Of a stretch of DNA of 64,000 nt, positions 7,376 to 16,320 are shown in pieces (within the stretch, counting starts at the first letter, position 1; every line of letters starts with the position of its first letter). A program made the translations under genes and the position numbers. The notes under the pieces were generated by a model, which made no database searches, was not told where the DNA came from, and saw only the letters and a list, made by a program, of their open reading frames with translations. Location of the stretch: assembly GCA_903835235.1 (NCBI GenBank), contig CAILMF010000058.1:1-64000 (forward strand). Reading direction: 5' to 3'. This DNA comes from an uncultured Rhodospirillales bacterium (lineage in GTDB: Bacteria; Pseudomonadota; Alphaproteobacteria; Acetobacterales; Acetobacteraceae).

Positions 7376-8563
7376 CTAGATCACCCCATCCGCCGCCAGC
7401 GCATCCATCGCCGCTTCGTCCAGCCCCAGCTTCTCGCGCAGCACGTCGCGCGTCTCGGCGCCCAGCTTCCCGGTCGGCGGCGCCTGCGGCGGCTCCACGC
7501 CGGAGAAGTGCAGCGGCCCCGAGGGGATCGGCAGCCGGCCGAACTCCGGATGTTCCTGCCAGCGCAGCCCGCCGGTGGCGTGCAGATGCGGGTCGTGCAT
7601 CACCTCGGTCAGCGTCCGCACCGGTCCACTCGGCACGCGTTCTGCCAGCAGCTTTTCGAACAGCGCCTGCTTGGTGAAGTGGATGGTGCGCTCCGCGACG
7701 GTCGCGTCCATCCAGTCCATGTTGGCGCAGCGGTCCTTCACCGTGCGGCTGCGCGGGTCGTCCAGCAACTCGGTCATGTCAAGCGCGCGACACAGGCCCT
7801 GCCACTGCGCCTCGTTGCTGGTGATGATGGCGATATGGCCATCCGCGCAGGGGTACACGCTGTACGGCGCCAGCGAGAGCCCACTGTGCCGGTTGCCGAC
7901 GCGCACGCTGTCGGCATCCTGCCCCGGCTTCACCATGCTGAGCGCCGAGAGCAGCGGGAAATACGCGGTCTCCAGCATCGAGACTTCGACGCGTCGCGCC
8001 ACGCCCGTGCGCTCGCGTTCCAGCAGCGCGGTGACCACGGCGCCATACAAATGCGCACCGGCCAGGAAGTCCGCGACAGCCGGGCCGCACTTGGTCGGCG
8101 GCGTATCGGCGAAGCCGGTGATGCCCATGTAGCCGGCCATGGCCTGCACCGTCAGGTCCATGGCGGGATAGTCTCGATACGGCCCTTCGCTGCCGAAGCC
8201 GCTGGAGCAGGCATAGACCAGGCGCGGGTTGAGCTTGTGCAGCGCTTCCGCACCCAGCCCCAACCGGTCCATCACGCCGGGTGCGAAGTTCTCCACCAGC
8301 ACGTCGGCATGCATCGCCAGGTCACGCAGCACGTCCCGCCCGCGCGCCTGCTTCAGGTCCAGCCGTACCGAACGCTTGCCGCCATTCAGCGACGCAAACG
8401 GCAGCGCAAAGCCGCCGGCCGCGCGCCGCCGCAGATGCTCGCCGCCCGGCGGCTCCACCTTCACCACCTCCGCCCCCGCCTGCGCCAGCAGGAAGGCGGC
8501 ATAGGGGCCGTTGTAGATCTGCGTCAGGTCAAGAACGGAAATCCCGGCGAGCGGCAACGACAT
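7376..8563 (-). CDS. Family III CoA-transferase (CaiB/BaiF-like)
   Basis: This 395-residue protein moves CoA between carboxylic acids without a free-acid pool. The start LAGISVLDLTQIYNGPYAAFLLAQ, followed by GAEVVKVEPPGGEHLRR, is characteristic of the family. The catalytic Asp is in YPAMDLTVQAMAGYMG near residue 157. GPAVADFLAGAH is the next conserved block. Length is normal (about 400). The start codon overlaps the stop of the acyl-CoA dehydrogenase (TGATG), so it closes the beta-oxidation operon and may supply or recycle an acyl-CoA substrate for it. Confidence 0.9.
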   Translation of the reverse strand: MSLPLAGISVLDLTQIYNGPYAAFLLAQAGAEVVKVEPPGGEHLRRRAAGGFALPFASLNGGKRSVRLDLKQARGRDVLRDLAMHADVLVENFAPGVMDRLGLGAEALHKLNPRLVYACSSGFGSEGPYRDYPAMDLTVQAMAGYMGITGFADTPPTKCGPAVADFLAGAHLYGAVVTALLERERTGVARRVEVSMLETAYFPLLSALSMVKPGQDADSVRVGNRHSGLSLAPYSVYPCADGHIAIITSNEAQWQGLCRALDMTELLDDPRSRTVKDRCANMDWMDATVAERTIHFTKQALFEKLLAERVPSGPVRTLTEVMHDPHLHATGGLRWQEHPEFGRLPIPSGPLHFSGVEPPQAPPTGKLGAETRDVLREKLGLDEAAMDALAADGVI

Positions 8564-10344
8564 CAGAAGGCGGCATCCTCGAACTGCTTGAGCGTCTCGC
8601 CGCCGGCCATGATGCAGGCCACCAGCGCACTCGTCTGCGGCAGCATACGCTGCATGTAGAAGCGCGCGGTGGCAAGCTTGGCCTTGTAGAACCCGGTCTC
8701 ATCCTCCGGATGCTTCAGCGCCGCTTCGGCCATGCGCGCCCACATCCAGGCCAGCGCGGTCAGGCCGAACAGCCGCAGGTATTCTGTGGCGGCGGCGCCA
8801 GCCTCGAACGGGTCGGTGAAGCCACGCTTGGCCACTTCCGCGGTGGCCTGCTGCAACCGCCCGAACGCCTTCGAGAGGGGCAGGATGAACTCGGCCATCG
8901 CCTCGTTCTCCTCGTGCAGTTCGATATACGCCAGCACCGGGTGGAAGAAGCTGCGCAGGTAGCGCCCGGCATGCTGCGGCATCTTGCGGCCCACCAGGTC
9001 CAGCGCCTGGATGCCGTTGGTGCCTTCGTAGAGCTGCGCGATGCGTGCATCGCGGACGAACTGCTCCATGCCGTGGTCGCGGATATAGCCGTGGCCGCCG
9101 AACACCTGCATGCCCATCGCGGTCGCGTCCCAGCCGAAGTCGGTGAACATCGCCTTGATGACCGGCGTCATCAGCTGCACGAAGTCATCCGCGTCCTGCT
9201 TTATTTGCGCGTCGGGGTGGCGCGTCGCCACGTCCAGCTCCGTCGCGGTGATCGCACACAGCGCGCGACAGCCTTCCGCCTGGGCGCGCATGGTCAGCAG
9301 CATGCGGCGCACATCCGGGTGAACCAGGATCGGGTCGGCCGGCTTGTCCTTCGCCTTCACGCCGTCGATACCGCGACCCTGCAAGCGGTCCCGCGCATAG
9401 GCCACCGCGTTCTGGTAGCTGACTTCCGCCAGGCCGAGACCCTGCACGCCGACGCCGAGGCGCGCCGCGTTCATCATGGTGAACATGGCGCGCAGCCCCT
9501 GATGCGGCTTGCCCACCAGCCAGCCCTTGGCGTCATCGAAGCTCATGGCGCAGGTGGCGCTGGCCTTGATGCCCATCTTGTGTTCCAGCGCGGTGCAGAC
9601 GGCACCGTTGCGCTGGCCGGGCCGGCCGTCCTCGGTCGGCAGGAACTTCGGCACCAGGAACAGGCTGATGCCGCGCGTCCCCGGCGGCGCATCCGGCAGC
9701 TTGGCCAGCACCAAATGGATGATGTTCGCGGCCAGGTCGTGTTCGCCGGCACTGATGAAAATCTTGTTGCCGGTGATGCGGTAGCTGCCGTCGTCGCTGG
9801 GCACCGCCTTGGTGCGGATCAGGCCAAGGTCGGTGCCGCATTGCGGCTCGGTCAGGCACATGGTGCCGGACCACTCGCCATTGACCATCTTCGGCAGGTA
9901 CAGCGCCTTCTGCTCGGCGCTGCCGTGCTTCTTGATGGCGGCATAGGCGCCATGCGTCAGCCCGGGATACATGCCAAACGCCAGGTTGGCGGAACAGATC
10001 ATCTCCTCCACCACCATGCCGATGGTCTGCGGCATGCCCTGGCCGCCATCCTCGGGGTCGCTGGAAAGTCCGCCCCAGCCGCCCTCGGAAAACGCCTGGT
10101 AGGCTTCCTTGAAACCCTTCGGCGTGCGCACGACACCGTTCTCGATCGTGCAGCCTTCCTCGTCGCCGCTGCGGTTCAGCGGCAGCAGCACTTCCTCGCA
10201 GATCTTCGCGGCTTCTTCCAACACCGGGTCGATCAAGTCGGCGGTCATCTCCTCGAAGCCCGGCAGCGCGCGCAGGCGCTCGGGGTCGGCCAATTCGTTC
10301 AGCACGAAGCGTATGTCGCGCAGCGGGGCCTTGTAGGTCGGCAT
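8563..10344 (-). CDS. Acyl-CoA dehydrogenase, FadE-type with C-terminal extension
   Basis: This 593-residue FAD enzyme performs the first oxidation of beta-oxidation. It has the FAD/substrate blocks CLTEPQCGTDLG and ITGNKIFISAGEHD (residues about 157-195) and the C-terminal catalytic region AQLYEGTNGIQALDLVGRK with its Glu. The long form, near 590 residues with a C-terminal helical domain, matches Bacillus FadE and the DmdC/long-chain acyl-CoA dehydrogenase branch rather than 380-residue short forms. It lies 14 bases after the FadN-like gene. With thiolase and FadN-like protein it recalls the Bacillus fadNAE set. Chain-length preference is not evident. Confidence 0.9.
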   Translation of the reverse strand: MPTYKAPLRDIRFVLNELADPERLRALPGFEEMTADLIDPVLEEAAKICEEVLLPLNRSGDEEGCTIENGVVRTPKGFKEAYQAFSEGGWGGLSSDPEDGGQGMPQTIGMVVEEMICSANLAFGMYPGLTHGAYAAIKKHGSAEQKALYLPKMVNGEWSGTMCLTEPQCGTDLGLIRTKAVPSDDGSYRITGNKIFISAGEHDLAANIIHLVLAKLPDAPPGTRGISLFLVPKFLPTEDGRPGQRNGAVCTALEHKMGIKASATCAMSFDDAKGWLVGKPHQGLRAMFTMMNAARLGVGVQGLGLAEVSYQNAVAYARDRLQGRGIDGVKAKDKPADPILVHPDVRRMLLTMRAQAEGCRALCAITATELDVATRHPDAQIKQDADDFVQLMTPVIKAMFTDFGWDATAMGMQVFGGHGYIRDHGMEQFVRDARIAQLYEGTNGIQALDLVGRKMPQHAGRYLRSFFHPVLAYIELHEENEAMAEFILPLSKAFGRLQQATAEVAKRGFTDPFEAGAAATEYLRLFGLTALAWMWARMAEAALKHPEDETGFYKAKLATARFYMQRMLPQTSALVACIMAGGETLKQFEDAAF

Positions 10345-10358
10345 CGGTCTAGCTCCCC

Positions 10359-12641
10359 TTAATTACGCAGCGGCCGGCCGGTCTCGAGCATATGCTCGAC
10401 CCGCGCCAGCGTGCCCTTGGTCTTCAACAGCGCCATGAAGCCCTGGCGTTCCAGCTTCAGCACCTGGTCCTCAGTGGTTTCCACCAGGAAGTCGGTGTCG
10501 CCGCCGGTCAGCGTATTCGCCAGGTGCTCGCACACCACCACGTCATGCGGCGTGGCGCGGCCCATGGCCACCTGCGCCTGCACCGCCATGTTGAGCGCCG
10601 CGCGCCCAGTGGCGCCAGGCAGCCGCAGCGTCGCCGGCTTCTGCGGCGCGTAGCCATCCAGCATCGCCAGCGCCCGCGCCTTGGCGGAAGCGAGCAGCCG
10701 GTCGCGGTTCATCACCACGCCATCGGTCGGGCGGAAGATCAGCATCTCCTTCGCCTCGGCGGCGGACTTTGCCACCTGCGCGGTGCTGATCATCTCGAAG
10801 GCCTTGGCCACCGGTGGCATCGGCCCCTTCGGCATTTTCGGCGCCTCCGCCCAACGGCGCAGCATCGTGGTGCAGCCGCCCCAGCCGGGGATCAGGCCGA
10901 CGCCCACTTCCACCAGACCGACATAGGTCTCGGCGTGGGCCTCCACCGCGTCGCAATGCAGCAGCACTTCGCAACCGCCGCCCAGCGCCATGCCGGATGG
11001 CGCACCCACCACCGGGAAGGGCGCCTCGCGCAGCGCACGCATCGCCTTCTGCCCGCCCTCGATCATGCCCTCAATCTCGCCCCAGGCCGCGATATTGGCG
11101 GCAAACAGGGCCAGGCCGATATTGGCGCCGACGCTGAACTGCTCGGCCTCGTTGTGGATCACCAGCGCCTTGAAGGCGCCCTTTTTCCCCATGGCCACGG
11201 CCTTGCCGATCAGCGCGAGAATCTCGGGGTCCAGCGCATTCATCTTGCTGTGGAACTCAAGGCAGGCGACGCCGTCGCCCACATCCCACAGGCTGGCGCT
11301 GCCGTTCTTCGCCATGGGCTTGCTGCGGCGCTTGATGTCGCCCAGCAGCACCACGCCCTCGGCCCGCGGCACGGCATGGTAAGCGCCATCAGTGCCGAAG
11401 AACTCCAGCACGCCGTTATCAACGCGGTAGAAGCTGCGGTCGCCGAGTTGCTCCACCAGCTTCGGCACGTCGCGCCCGGCGGCGCGCAACGCCTGCGCAA
11501 ACCAGCTGGCGCCGACCCGGTCGATCAGCTCGAACGGGCCGTATTTCCACGCATAGCCCAGCCGCATCGCCGCATCCACGTCGGCCACCGTGTCGGCAAT
11601 CTCCGGCACCAGCTCGGCGGCGTAGCTCAGCGTGTCCAGCAGCACCTGGCGGGCGTAGCGGCCGGCGCGGTCGGGGTGCTCGGCCAGCTCGCGCAGGCTG
11701 CGCAAGGAAAGGCTCTCCAGCGTCGGCTTCACGCTCGGCCGGTACTCACCGGTGCCGAGCTCCATCGCCAGCTTCTCGCCCTTCACCCGCATGTAGAAGC
11801 CGCCCTTGCCCTTGCGGCCGGTGCGCCCCTCGCTGATCATGCGGGTGATCACGGCATGCTCGCGCAGGCCGGCAATGTAGGGGTCGTTGCCGGAAAGCGT
11901 CGCCTTCATGCTGGCCGCCACATGCGGGCCCAGGTCGATGCCGACCAGGTCCATCAGCCCGAACACGCCGGTCTTCGGAATGCCCATCGGCTTGCCGTTG
12001 ACGGCATCGGCTTCCTCGACCGTCAGGCCAAGCTCGAAGGCGTTGTTGATCGCGCTCTGCATCCACATGCCACCGATGCGGTTGGCGATGAAGCCCGGCG
12101 TGTCCTTGCAGGTCACCACCGTCTTGCCCATGCGGCGGTCACCGAAGGCGCTGACCTCGGCCACCGCATCGGCGCGCGTCTGCGGCCCCTGCACCACTTC
12201 CAGCAGCCGCATGTAGCGCGGCGGGTTGAAGAAGTGGGTGATCATGAAGTCCGCGGCAAAGCCCGCGCCCAGCCCTTCGGTCAGCGAAGCCAGCGGAATG
12301 GTCGAGGTGTTGGAGCTGACCACGCTGCCCGGCTTCCGCACGGCCTCAAGCTTCGCATAAAGCTCGCGCTTGGCATCCGGGCGCTCGATGATCGCCTCGC
12401 AGATCCAGTCGCAATCCGCCAGCAGCGCCAGGTCGGTGCCAACATCGCCGGTGGTCACCAGCCGCGCCGGCGCCTTGCCCATGAAGGGCGCGGGGTCGGC
12501 GCGCAGCATGCGCTCCACCGCCTTGGCCGCGCCGCCCGGCACGATGTCCAGCAGCACCACCGGCACGCCGGCATTGGCTACCTGTGCCGCGATGCCGGCG
12601 CCCATCACGCCGGCGCCGACGACGCCTACCTTGCGGATCAT
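10359..12641 (-). CDS. 3-hydroxyacyl-CoA dehydrogenase / enoyl-CoA hydratase, FadN-type fusion
   Basis: This 760-residue bifunctional enzyme carries the second and third steps of beta-oxidation. The N-terminal NAD-binding half has VGVVGAGVMGAGIA (residues about 4-17), SSNTSTIPL and HFFNPP(R)YM. The hydratase half begins near residue 445 and has ALGGGCEV, then VEVGVGLIPGWGG, with the two expected catalytic Glu at about 557 and 577. The dehydrogenase-then-hydratase order is that of FadN, opposite to E. coli FadB. I chose the ATG at 12641, which overlaps the thiolase stop as TGATG. The longer open frame beyond it is only antisense or out-of-frame to fadA. Confidence 0.92.
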   Translation of the reverse strand: MIRKVGVVGAGVMGAGIAAQVANAGVPVVLLDIVPGGAAKAVERMLRADPAPFMGKAPARLVTTGDVGTDLALLADCDWICEAIIERPDAKRELYAKLEAVRKPGSVVSSNTSTIPLASLTEGLGAGFAADFMITHFFNPPRYMRLLEVVQGPQTRADAVAEVSAFGDRRMGKTVVTCKDTPGFIANRIGGMWMQSAINNAFELGLTVEEADAVNGKPMGIPKTGVFGLMDLVGIDLGPHVAASMKATLSGNDPYIAGLREHAVITRMISEGRTGRKGKGGFYMRVKGEKLAMELGTGEYRPSVKPTLESLSLRSLRELAEHPDRAGRYARQVLLDTLSYAAELVPEIADTVADVDAAMRLGYAWKYGPFELIDRVGASWFAQALRAAGRDVPKLVEQLGDRSFYRVDNGVLEFFGTDGAYHAVPRAEGVVLLGDIKRRSKPMAKNGSASLWDVGDGVACLEFHSKMNALDPEILALIGKAVAMGKKGAFKALVIHNEAEQFSVGANIGLALFAANIAAWGEIEGMIEGGQKAMRALREAPFPVVGAPSGMALGGGCEVLLHCDAVEAHAETYVGLVEVGVGLIPGWGGCTTMLRRWAEAPKMPKGPMPPVAKAFEMISTAQVAKSAAEAKEMLIFRPTDGVVMNRDRLLASAKARALAMLDGYAPQKPATLRLPGATGRAALNMAVQAQVAMGRATPHDVVVCEHLANTLTGGDTDFLVETTEDQVLKLERQGFMALLKTKGTLARVEHMLETGRPLRN

Positions 12642-13765
12642 CAAACGGCCTCCAACAGCGTGGCGATGCCCTGGCCGCCGCCGATGCACTGCGTCGCCAG
12701 CGCATAGCGCCCGCCGTCGCGGTGCAGCACCTGCGCCGCCTTGCCGACAATGCGCGCACCCGTGGCGCCCAGCGGATGCCCCAGCGCAATCGCGCCGCCA
12801 TCCTTGTTGACCAGCATCTCGTCGATGCCGAGTTCGCGCATGCAGGCCAGCGCCTGCGACGCAAACGCCTCGTTCAACTCCACCACATCCAGCTGCGAAG
12901 CCTGCACGCCGGCCCGCGCCAGTGCCTTGCGCGAGGCCCCGACCGGACCCATGCCCATGATCTCCGGCGCGCAGCCGGCAACCGCGATCGACTTCACCTT
13001 GGCCAGCGGCGTCAGCCCATGCTGGCGCGCGTAGTCCATGCTGCACACCAGCACGGCGGAGGCGCCATCGGTCAGCGGCGAGGAGGTGCCCGCGGTAACG
13101 GTACCATCGGCGCGGAAGGCCGGCTTCAGCCCGGCCAGCGCTTCCGTGCTGCTGTCGGCGCGGATGCAACCATCCTGATCCACGCCGCCAACCGCCACGA
13201 TTTCCTTGGCCAGCTTGCCCGCACCCTGGGCGGCCGCCGCCTTCTGGTGGCTGCGCACCGCGAATGCTTCCTGCTCGGCGCGACTGATCTGGTGGCGCAT
13301 CGCCACGTTCTCGGCCGTCTCGCCCATGCTGATATAGGCCTGCGGGAAATCATGCGCCAAAGCTGGGTTCGGCATGGGGTTGAAGCCCATCATCGGCACG
13401 CGGGACATGCTCTCCATGCCCGCGCAGATGAAGGCCTCGCCGGCGCCCATGCGGATGGCACCGGCCGCCTGGTGCACGCTCTGCATGGAAGACCCGCAGA
13501 AGCGGTTCACCGTCACGCCGGCAACGCTTTCCGGCAGCTTGGCCAAAAAGCCGACCAGCCGCGCCACGTTCAGCCCCTGCTCGCCCTCGGGGAAGGCGCA
13601 ACCCATGATCAGGTCTTCCAGCGTGGCGGGGTCCACGCCGCTTTCCGCCACCAGCGCCGCCACCACGGCGGCGGCCATCTCGTCACCGCGCACCCGCGCC
13701 AGCGCGCCCTTGCCGGCGAACTGGAAGGGGCTGCGCTTGTAGCCGGCAATCACGACATCGGTCAT
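12641..13765 (-). CDS. fadA: Acetyl-CoA acyltransferase (thiolase)
   Basis: This 374-residue thiolase cleaves 3-ketoacyl-CoA with CoA. The nucleophile Cys is in VNRFCGSSMQSVHQAAG near residue 90. The acid/base residues are in the VELNEAFASQALAC and GGAIALGHPLGATGAR (His) blocks. The second active-site Cys is in ATQCIGGGQGIA close to the C-terminus. It sits between the MerR gene (25 bases upstream) and the FadN-like gene (overlapping stop/start), and the paired thiolase-plus-multienzyme arrangement is typical of a beta-oxidation complex. Confidence 0.93.
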   Translation of the reverse strand: MTDVVIAGYKRSPFQFAGKGALARVRGDEMAAAVVAALVAESGVDPATLEDLIMGCAFPEGEQGLNVARLVGFLAKLPESVAGVTVNRFCGSSMQSVHQAAGAIRMGAGEAFICAGMESMSRVPMMGFNPMPNPALAHDFPQAYISMGETAENVAMRHQISRAEQEAFAVRSHQKAAAAQGAGKLAKEIVAVGGVDQDGCIRADSSTEALAGLKPAFRADGTVTAGTSSPLTDGASAVLVCSMDYARQHGLTPLAKVKSIAVAGCAPEIMGMGPVGASRKALARAGVQASQLDVVELNEAFASQALACMRELGIDEMLVNKDGGAIALGHPLGATGARIVGKAAQVLHRDGGRYALATQCIGGGQGIATLLEAV

Positions 13766-13790
13766 GGCATCATCCTCTTGCGGTCTGGCC

Positions 13791-14204
13791 TTAGTCGGCC
13801 GCGTTCTTGATGGTGGTCTGCGGAAGGGCGCCGCGGTTACGCAGGGCAGCCTGCGCTTCGTGCTCCACCTCCAGCAATTCCTTCAGCGTCTGGTCCAGGT
13901 CGCGCTTCTGCTGTTCCAGTTCCTCGATCCGGCTGCGGACACGCTCCAGCAGCATCTGCGCCTGGCTGACCTTGGTCGGGTCGGTGTCGTACAGGTCCAG
14001 GAACTCGCGGATTTCCGCCAGCGAGAAGCCCAGCCGCTTGCCGCGCAGCACCAGCAGCAGCCGCGCCCGGTCGCGCCGGTCGAACACCCGGGTGGTGCCG
14101 GCGCGGCGCGGATGGATCAGCCCCTTCACCTCGTAGAAGCGGATCGCCCGCGGCGTGACACCCAGCGCCTCGGCCAGCTGGTTCACGCTGAACAGCTCGG
14201 TCAT
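13791..14204 (-). CDS. MerR-family transcriptional regulator of the beta-oxidation operon
   Basis: This 137-residue regulator has an N-terminal winged helix-turn-helix (SVNQLAEALGVTPRAIRFYEVKG, residues 6-28) and the MerR wing YDRRDRARL-like segment. It also has a long dimerisation coiled coil from about 82 to 120 rich in Glu/Lys/Leu. It lacks the Cys metal site of metal-sensing MerRs, which fits LiuR-like acyl-CoA-responsive members. Its start overlaps the acyl-CoA ligase stop as ATGA, so it is made with the enzymes it probably controls. A TGAC-N-TATA-N-GTCA dyad upstream of the operon (15934-15947) is a candidate operator. Confidence 0.88.
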   Translation of the reverse strand: MTELFSVNQLAEALGVTPRAIRFYEVKGLIHPRRAGTTRVFDRRDRARLLLVLRGKRLGFSLAEIREFLDLYDTDPTKVSQAQMLLERVRSRIEELEQQKRDLDQTLKELLEVEHEAQAALRNRGALPQTTIKNAAD

Positions 14205-15883
14205 GCCTGCGCCTCCAACTCGGCCTTCAGCTCCTTCTTGGAGAGCTTGCCCACGGCGGTGCGCGGCAGCTCCGGCCGCAGTTCGATCAGACGCGGCATC
14301 TCGATCGGGTTCAGCCGCGCCTTCAGGTGGGCGCGCAGGTCATCCGCCGTCGCGGTCGCACCGGGCTTCAGCTGTACGAAGGCCGCCGGGCTTTCGCCGC
14401 GATAGGCATCCTTCATCCCCACCACCGTCGCTGCCACCACGTCGGGGTGGGTGTACAGCGCTTCCTCGATGGTGCGGGGATAGACGTTGTAGCCCGAGCA
14501 GATGATCAGGTCCTTCAGCCGGTCCACCAGCGTGACATAGCCATCGGCGTCCATCAGCCCGATATCGCCGGTGCGCAGCATGCCATCCGGCGTGAAGCTG
14601 CGCGCCGTCTCCTCCGGCCGTTGCCAGTAGCCCTGCATGATGTTCGGCCCGGCCAGGCACAGCTCGCCCCGCTCGCCCTGCGGCATCACTTTTTCCGGTG
14701 CCTCGGGGTCGCGGATTTCGGCTGTTACGCCGGGCAGCGGCAGGCCGATGGTGCCGGCGCGGTTCTCGCCCTCCACCGGGTTGCAGAAGGCCACCGGGCT
14801 GGCCTCGGTCAGGCCATAGCCTTCCACCAGGTTGCAGCCGCTGGCGGTATCGAAGGCGCGCTTCACTTCCAGCGGCAGCGGCGCGCCGCCGGAGATGCAC
14901 AGCTTCACCGAAGCCAGGTCGGCCTGCGTCGCCCCGGCATCCAGCACCGCCTTGAACAGCGTGGGCACGCCATGGAACACGGTGGGCCGGGTGCGGCGGA
15001 TGGTCTGCAACAGGCTGGCGACATCGAAGCGCGGCAGCATCACCAGTTCGCTGCCCCACAGGATGCCGGCATTCAGCACCGTGGTCAGCGCGAAGACATG
15101 GAAGAACGGCAGCACCGCCATCACGCGTTCCTGCCCGGGCTGGTACACCGGCGCCCAGGCGTGAACCTGTTGCAGGTTGGCGGTCAGGTTGCCATGGCTC
15201 AACATGGCCGCCTTGGGCGTGCCGGTGGTGCCGCCGGTATATTGCAGCACCGCCAGGTCCGTGGGCGCCACATCCAGCGGCGCCTGCATGGGTGGGCTGG
15301 CCAGCAGCGCGGACCACTGCACCACGCGCGCATCGCCTCGCGGCGCCGTCACAATGCGCTTGCGTTGCAGCAGGCCGAAGGCGGCGCCCTTCAGCCAGGG
15401 CAACGCCTCGGCGAAGCGGCACACCACCACGCGCTGCACGCTGCCCTTGCCCAGCAGCGCCAGCACGCGCGGCAGCACCGGGTCCAGGTCCACCGTCACC
15501 ATCAGCTCGGCGCCGGCATCGGCCGCCTGCGAGGCCATCTCGGCTTCGGTGTAGAGCGGGTTGAAGTTCACCACCACGGCGCCCAGCCGCAGCGCGGCGA
15601 AGTAACTGACGACGTAGAAGGGCGAATTCGGCAGGCACAGACCCACCCGGGTGCCCTTGACCACGCCGAGGCGCCGCAACCCCTCCGCCACGCGCATCAC
15701 CTGCGCGCCGATCTCGGCGTAACGCCAGCGCCGTCCGAGGAATTCCAGGCAGGGGCGGCTGGCATAGCGGGTGACCGCCTGGTCGAACAGGGCGGGCAGG
15801 GTTTCCGGCGGCAGCGGCATGTTCCAGGCCACACCTGGGGGATAGGCGCGCATCCAGGGATGGGCGGCGACCACGGCATCCAT
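14201..15883 (-). CDS. Long-chain fatty acid-CoA ligase (FadD-like, AMP-forming)
   Basis: This 560-residue acyl-adenylate enzyme activates a fatty acid with ATP and CoA. It shows the P-loop YTGGTTGTPKAAMLSHGNL, the A5 motif GYGLTEASPV, the hinge region LVDRLKDLIICSGYNVYP, and the C-terminal catalytic Lys in AVGKLSKKELK. I chose the ATG at 15883, with GGGAGAA about 10 bases upstream. The frame extends further, but that part covers the presumed promoter region. It is the first gene of the operon ligase-MerR-thiolase-FadN-FadE-CaiB. Confidence 0.9.
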   Translation of the reverse strand: MDAVVAAHPWMRAYPPGVAWNMPLPPETLPALFDQAVTRYASRPCLEFLGRRWRYAEIGAQVMRVAEGLRRLGVVKGTRVGLCLPNSPFYVVSYFAALRLGAVVVNFNPLYTEAEMASQAADAGAELMVTVDLDPVLPRVLALLGKGSVQRVVVCRFAEALPWLKGAAFGLLQRKRIVTAPRGDARVVQWSALLASPPMQAPLDVAPTDLAVLQYTGGTTGTPKAAMLSHGNLTANLQQVHAWAPVYQPGQERVMAVLPFFHVFALTTVLNAGILWGSELVMLPRFDVASLLQTIRRTRPTVFHGVPTLFKAVLDAGATQADLASVKLCISGGAPLPLEVKRAFDTASGCNLVEGYGLTEASPVAFCNPVEGENRAGTIGLPLPGVTAEIRDPEAPEKVMPQGERGELCLAGPNIMQGYWQRPEETARSFTPDGMLRTGDIGLMDADGYVTLVDRLKDLIICSGYNVYPRTIEEALYTHPDVVAATVVGMKDAYRGESPAAFVQLKPGATATADDLRAHLKARLNPIEMPRLIELRPELPRTAVGKLSKKELKAELEAQA

Positions 15884-15933
15884 ATGCTGTTCTCCCGGCG
15901 ACTGGGCTTGGACGCCAGCACTTCGCCACAGGG

Positions 15934-15947
15934 TGACGTATAGGTCA
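15934..15947 (-). promoter_or_regulatory. Candidate MerR-type operator overlapping a -35 element
   Basis: A 14-base dyad, TGAC-N-TATA-N-GTCA, lies in the 119-base gap between the acyl-CoA ligase and SCP2 genes. On the minus strand it gives TTGACC, a good -35 hexamer, directed toward the ligase operon. No convincing -10 is visible. MerR-family regulators usually bind dyads between -35 and -10, so assignment to the operon's own MerR is inference. Confidence 0.4.
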
Positions 15948-16002
15948 ACTTGTTTCTGCTTAGGGCATGTGGCAGGCTGCGCCACCAGCCGGGAATGCCG
16001 CC

Positions 16003-16320
16003 ATGCCGACAGTCGAGGACCTCATCGCCAACATGCAGGCCAAGGCCGGCAATCTGAAGCGCCTGGGCTATCGTGTTCGCTTCGACCTGACCGACACCGG
16101 CGAGAGCATCCTGGTGGATGGCACCGCCGGCGCTGCCGAAATCTCCGAGGCCAGCAGCGCCGACGAGGCCGACACGGTGCTGATGCTGACCGCCGACAAC
16201 ATGGCCAGGCTCATCGCCGGCAAGCTGAACCCGATGCTGGCCTTCACCACAGGCAAGCTCAAGGTCGAGGGCAGCAAGGGCGTGGCGATGAAGATGGCGA
16301 GCCTGCTGGACGAGGATTAG
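16003..16320 (+). CDS. SCP2 sterol-binding domain protein
   Basis: This is a stand-alone SCP2 domain of about 105 residues. It starts PTVEDLIANMQAKAG and ends with the typical MLAFTTGKLKVEGSKGVAMKM, where SCP2 proteins have a helix closing the lipid tunnel. Such proteins bind fatty acyl-CoAs or sterols. I chose the second Met (at 16003) because the domain begins there. An in-frame ATG at 15967 would add 12 residues. It is divergent from the fatty acid operon and convergent with the Rieske oxygenase gene, whose stop codon overlaps its own by four bases. Confidence 0.8.
   Translation: MPTVEDLIANMQAKAGNLKRLGYRVRFDLTDTGESILVDGTAGAAEISEASSADEADTVLMLTADNMARLIAGKLNPMLAFTTGKLKVEGSKGVAMKMASLLDED

Noticed and set aside
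8281-12707. Very long plus-strand open frames (693 and 771 codons) opposite the acyl-CoA dehydrogenase and FadN genes
   Set aside because: They are His/Gln/Arg/Ala-rich shadow translations. The minus-strand genes carry complete active-site motifs and overlapping stop/start codons.
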